Positions 14,666-16,178 of a DNA stretch of 16,178 nt are shown here, piece by piece. This stretch comes from Acidobacteriota bacterium (GTDB taxonomy: Bacteria; Acidobacteriota; Terriglobia; UBA7540), in assembly GCA_021789565.1 (NCBI GenBank), contig JAJYJL010000045.1:1-16178 (forward strand). The letters are read 5' to 3'. The number at the start of each line of letters is the position of its first letter. Position 1 is the first letter of the stretch. The notes below the pieces were generated by a model. It did not search any database and was not told the DNA's origin. It worked only from the letters and a program-made list of their open reading frames with translations. Position numbers and translations under genes: made by a program.

Positions 14666-15967
14666 ATGGCAGAAGTAGAGAACTTGGAACGCACTGCTGG
14701 CGCTTCCGTACCGGTTCGAGTGGATGTTCAATTGCACGATCTGTTGATGAAGCCAGGAACAGGGCCGATAACGACACCTCCTCTGCAGCCGAAATCCCCC
14801 TCCGCGGAAACGCAGGCCCTCACGCTGCCGGAGCCCGTTTACCCACAGCACCCGTTTCCAGAAGGTGTGGACTACACCGAGAAGCAATATCACAAGATCA
14901 ACACCATGAGGGCCCTGAAGTGCTGGGCGATGCCCTTTGTAAAGTCCCGTTTTCGCGCCTCGGAGCTGCGGCCGATCATCGCCTACCTTTTCACCGAGTT
15001 CAAGTGCAACGTTGATTGCCACTACTGCTGGTCGTATAACAACGATGTGAAGGGCATGACGGAAGACGTGGCACGCCGATCCATCGACTGGCTGGAATCA
15101 ACCGGATGCCGCGTGCTGGCACTGATGGGCGGCGAGCCTTTGCTGCGGCCAGGTTTCGTCCACAAGGTTGTTTACTACGCCGCCAAGAAGGGCTTTTACG
15201 TTTACCTGCCCACCAACGGCCGGCTGATGCGTCCCGAAGTGATAGACCGGATCGGCGATGCCGGTATCGGAATCGTCAATCTGGCCATCGATTGCGTGGA
15301 AGAAAAGCCGGGCCTGCCCAAGGCTCTGAACCGGATCCGACCCTACTTCGATTATCTGATCAAGCGCCAGCGGCACTACGGTTACACAGTAATGATGAAC
15401 ATCAACATCACCCACATCAATCAGGACGATGTAAAGGAACTGACCGAAATCGCGCGGGCAAATGGCATTGCTACCGACTATCACCTGAACGAAGCTCCGA
15501 TGCTCGAGCAGGAGCACTTTAAACACCTGGATGACAACACAACTTACCTGACCCCGAACGACTATCCGAAGGTGGAGGCGCTGCTCGATTATCTGATCGA
15601 CAAGAGCCGCCAGGGCTACAAGATGGCGAACCCTCAGACGCACATGCACGACATGAAGAAGTTGATGCGCGGCAAGGTGAAACCCTGGCCGTGCCGGGCG
15701 GGGCAGAACAACCTGATCATTCGGCCCGAGGGCACGCTGGCGCCCTGTTTCCCGATGTATTCCGCCACCTACGACTGGGGGACCGTTGGGAACCACAAAT
15801 TCGACGTCCACCAACTCGACGAGATGAAGAAGACGTGCTCGACCACATGCCTTTCCACGTGCAACTACATCTTGTCGCACTGCTATGACAGCTCACGCGT
15901 AATTCGCTGGGGCCTGAAGCAGGCGTTTCGCGGGTTCCGCGGAGTAAGCGGACACTTCGACGATTAG
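14666..15967 (+). CDS. Radical SAM enzyme with variant SPASM-type C-terminal domain, substrate unknown
   Basis: 433 residues. The radical SAM motif C114-x3-C118-x2-C121 (KCNVDCHYCW) binds the [4Fe-4S] cluster that cleaves S-adenosylmethionine. GGEPLL (155-160) and the strands LPTNG and VNLAID complete the partial TIM barrel. The C-terminus has C343-x12-G356-x4-C361, matching the start of the SPASM pattern (C-x9-15-G-x4-C), then C391-x3-C395-x3-C399-x6-C406. This differs from the canonical C-x2-C-x5-C-x3-C, so one or two auxiliary clusters are likely but the ligand set is variant. A roughly 100-residue N-terminal extension precedes the barrel, with a Pro-rich part at 30-65 and an extra Cys86. 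SPASM proteins mature peptides or proteins, and relatives act on other substrates. None can be assigned here. ATG 14666 has AGGAG (14655-14659) 6 nt upstream. Confidence 0.88.
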   Translation: MAEVENLERTAGASVPVRVDVQLHDLLMKPGTGPITTPPLQPKSPSAETQALTLPEPVYPQHPFPEGVDYTEKQYHKINTMRALKCWAMPFVKSRFRASELRPIIAYLFTEFKCNVDCHYCWSYNNDVKGMTEDVARRSIDWLESTGCRVLALMGGEPLLRPGFVHKVVYYAAKKGFYVYLPTNGRLMRPEVIDRIGDAGIGIVNLAIDCVEEKPGLPKALNRIRPYFDYLIKRQRHYGYTVMMNINITHINQDDVKELTEIARANGIATDYHLNEAPMLEQEHFKHLDDNTTYLTPNDYPKVEALLDYLIDKSRQGYKMANPQTHMHDMKKLMRGKVKPWPCRAGQNNLIIRPEGTLAPCFPMYSATYDWGTVGNHKFDVHQLDEMKKTCSTTCLSTCNYILSHCYDSSRVIRWGLKQAFRGFRGVSGHFDD

Positions 15968-16107
15968 GACGGCGGCGGGCCCTTCTGCCGGTACTGGAGT
16001 ATGCAGGCGGAGACAACTCGCAGAATGAGACGGATCACCCACAGGGCCGGTTGTTCATCAGCCGTCCTTTTTCTTTCGCCTTCCTGATGGCCACCAGGAG
16101 CGCCGTA

Positions 16108-16178
16108 CTATTTCTGCCTGCGTTCGAGGGCCGCGCGCATTTCCGGTTCTGGGTCGATGCCCAGCGCGTCAGCAACGC
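16108..16178 (-). CDS. Possible 3' end of a minus-strand gene (cut by window edge)
   Basis: On the minus strand the last 71 bases read VADALGIDPEPEMRAALERRQK and then TAG (16108-16110). The composition (Ala, Glu, Arg, amphipathic helix) is protein-like and would be a C-terminus. The plus strand is also open here, with an ATG at 16087 preceding MATRSAVLFLPAFEG. The evidence is too short to name a product or to be sure of the strand. The gene would converge with the radical SAM gene. Confidence 0.35.
   Translation of the reverse strand, partial: VADALGIDPEPEMRAALERRQK

Noticed and set aside
15098..15880. 260-residue minus-strand open frame opposite the radical SAM gene.
   Set aside because: It is antisense to a protein with clear catalytic motifs, with no ribosome site or recognisable domain.

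Overview
This window reads as bacterial chromosome, GC-rich in coding regions, with ordinary housekeeping and envelope genes. There are no phage, transposase, CRISPR, tRNA or rRNA signals. An outer-membrane-dependent efflux system (TolC, lipoprotein adaptor, RND pump) shows a diderm Gram-negative cell. The protein style (the RND subgroup, the two-domain GNAT, the NTHLGNG-type NagA, a stand-alone short TatA) would fit Acidobacteriota or a related soil phylum. That placement is recognition, not a computed result.

Layout, left to right. (1) Minus strand, 1-1538: lower glycolysis. Enolase (255-1538) is followed downstream by the first 42 codons of 2,3-bisphosphoglycerate-independent phosphoglycerate mutase (gpmI), cut by the window edge. 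(2) Plus strand, 1868-3541: an AhpD/carboxymuconolactone decarboxylase-like small redox protein, then a potassium-channel-like membrane protein with a TLGLGD filter. (3) 3542-4075: a long gene-free region with a strong palindromic operator candidate (core CTTTGCATTGCAAAG) overlapping a possible -35, ahead of the tight three-gene efflux operon at 4076-10157. (4) 10324-12408: a double-domain GNAT acetyltransferase, an RraA-family protein with an unusual N-terminal membrane or export segment, and TatA behind a perfect TATAAT -10 box. (5) 12409-13148: a 91-bp segment bounded by near-perfect 12-bp inverted repeats, a small membrane protein on the minus strand, and a divergent regulatory region with a CRP-like site and two leader hairpins. 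(6) 13149-14297: N-acetylglucosamine-6-phosphate deacetylase (nagA). (7) 14666-15967: a radical SAM enzyme with a variant SPASM-type C-terminus, preceded by an AT-rich inverted repeat. The last 71 bases may hold the 3' end of a minus-strand gene.

The clear functional units are the efflux operon and the eno-gpmI pair. The other genes look like single-gene units with their own leaders. I did not find a convincing undescribed multi-gene system. The best leads are the radical SAM enzyme of unknown substrate, the apparently exported RraA-family protein, the inverted-repeat element at 12472-12562, and the operator candidates ahead of the efflux operon, nagA and the radical SAM gene.
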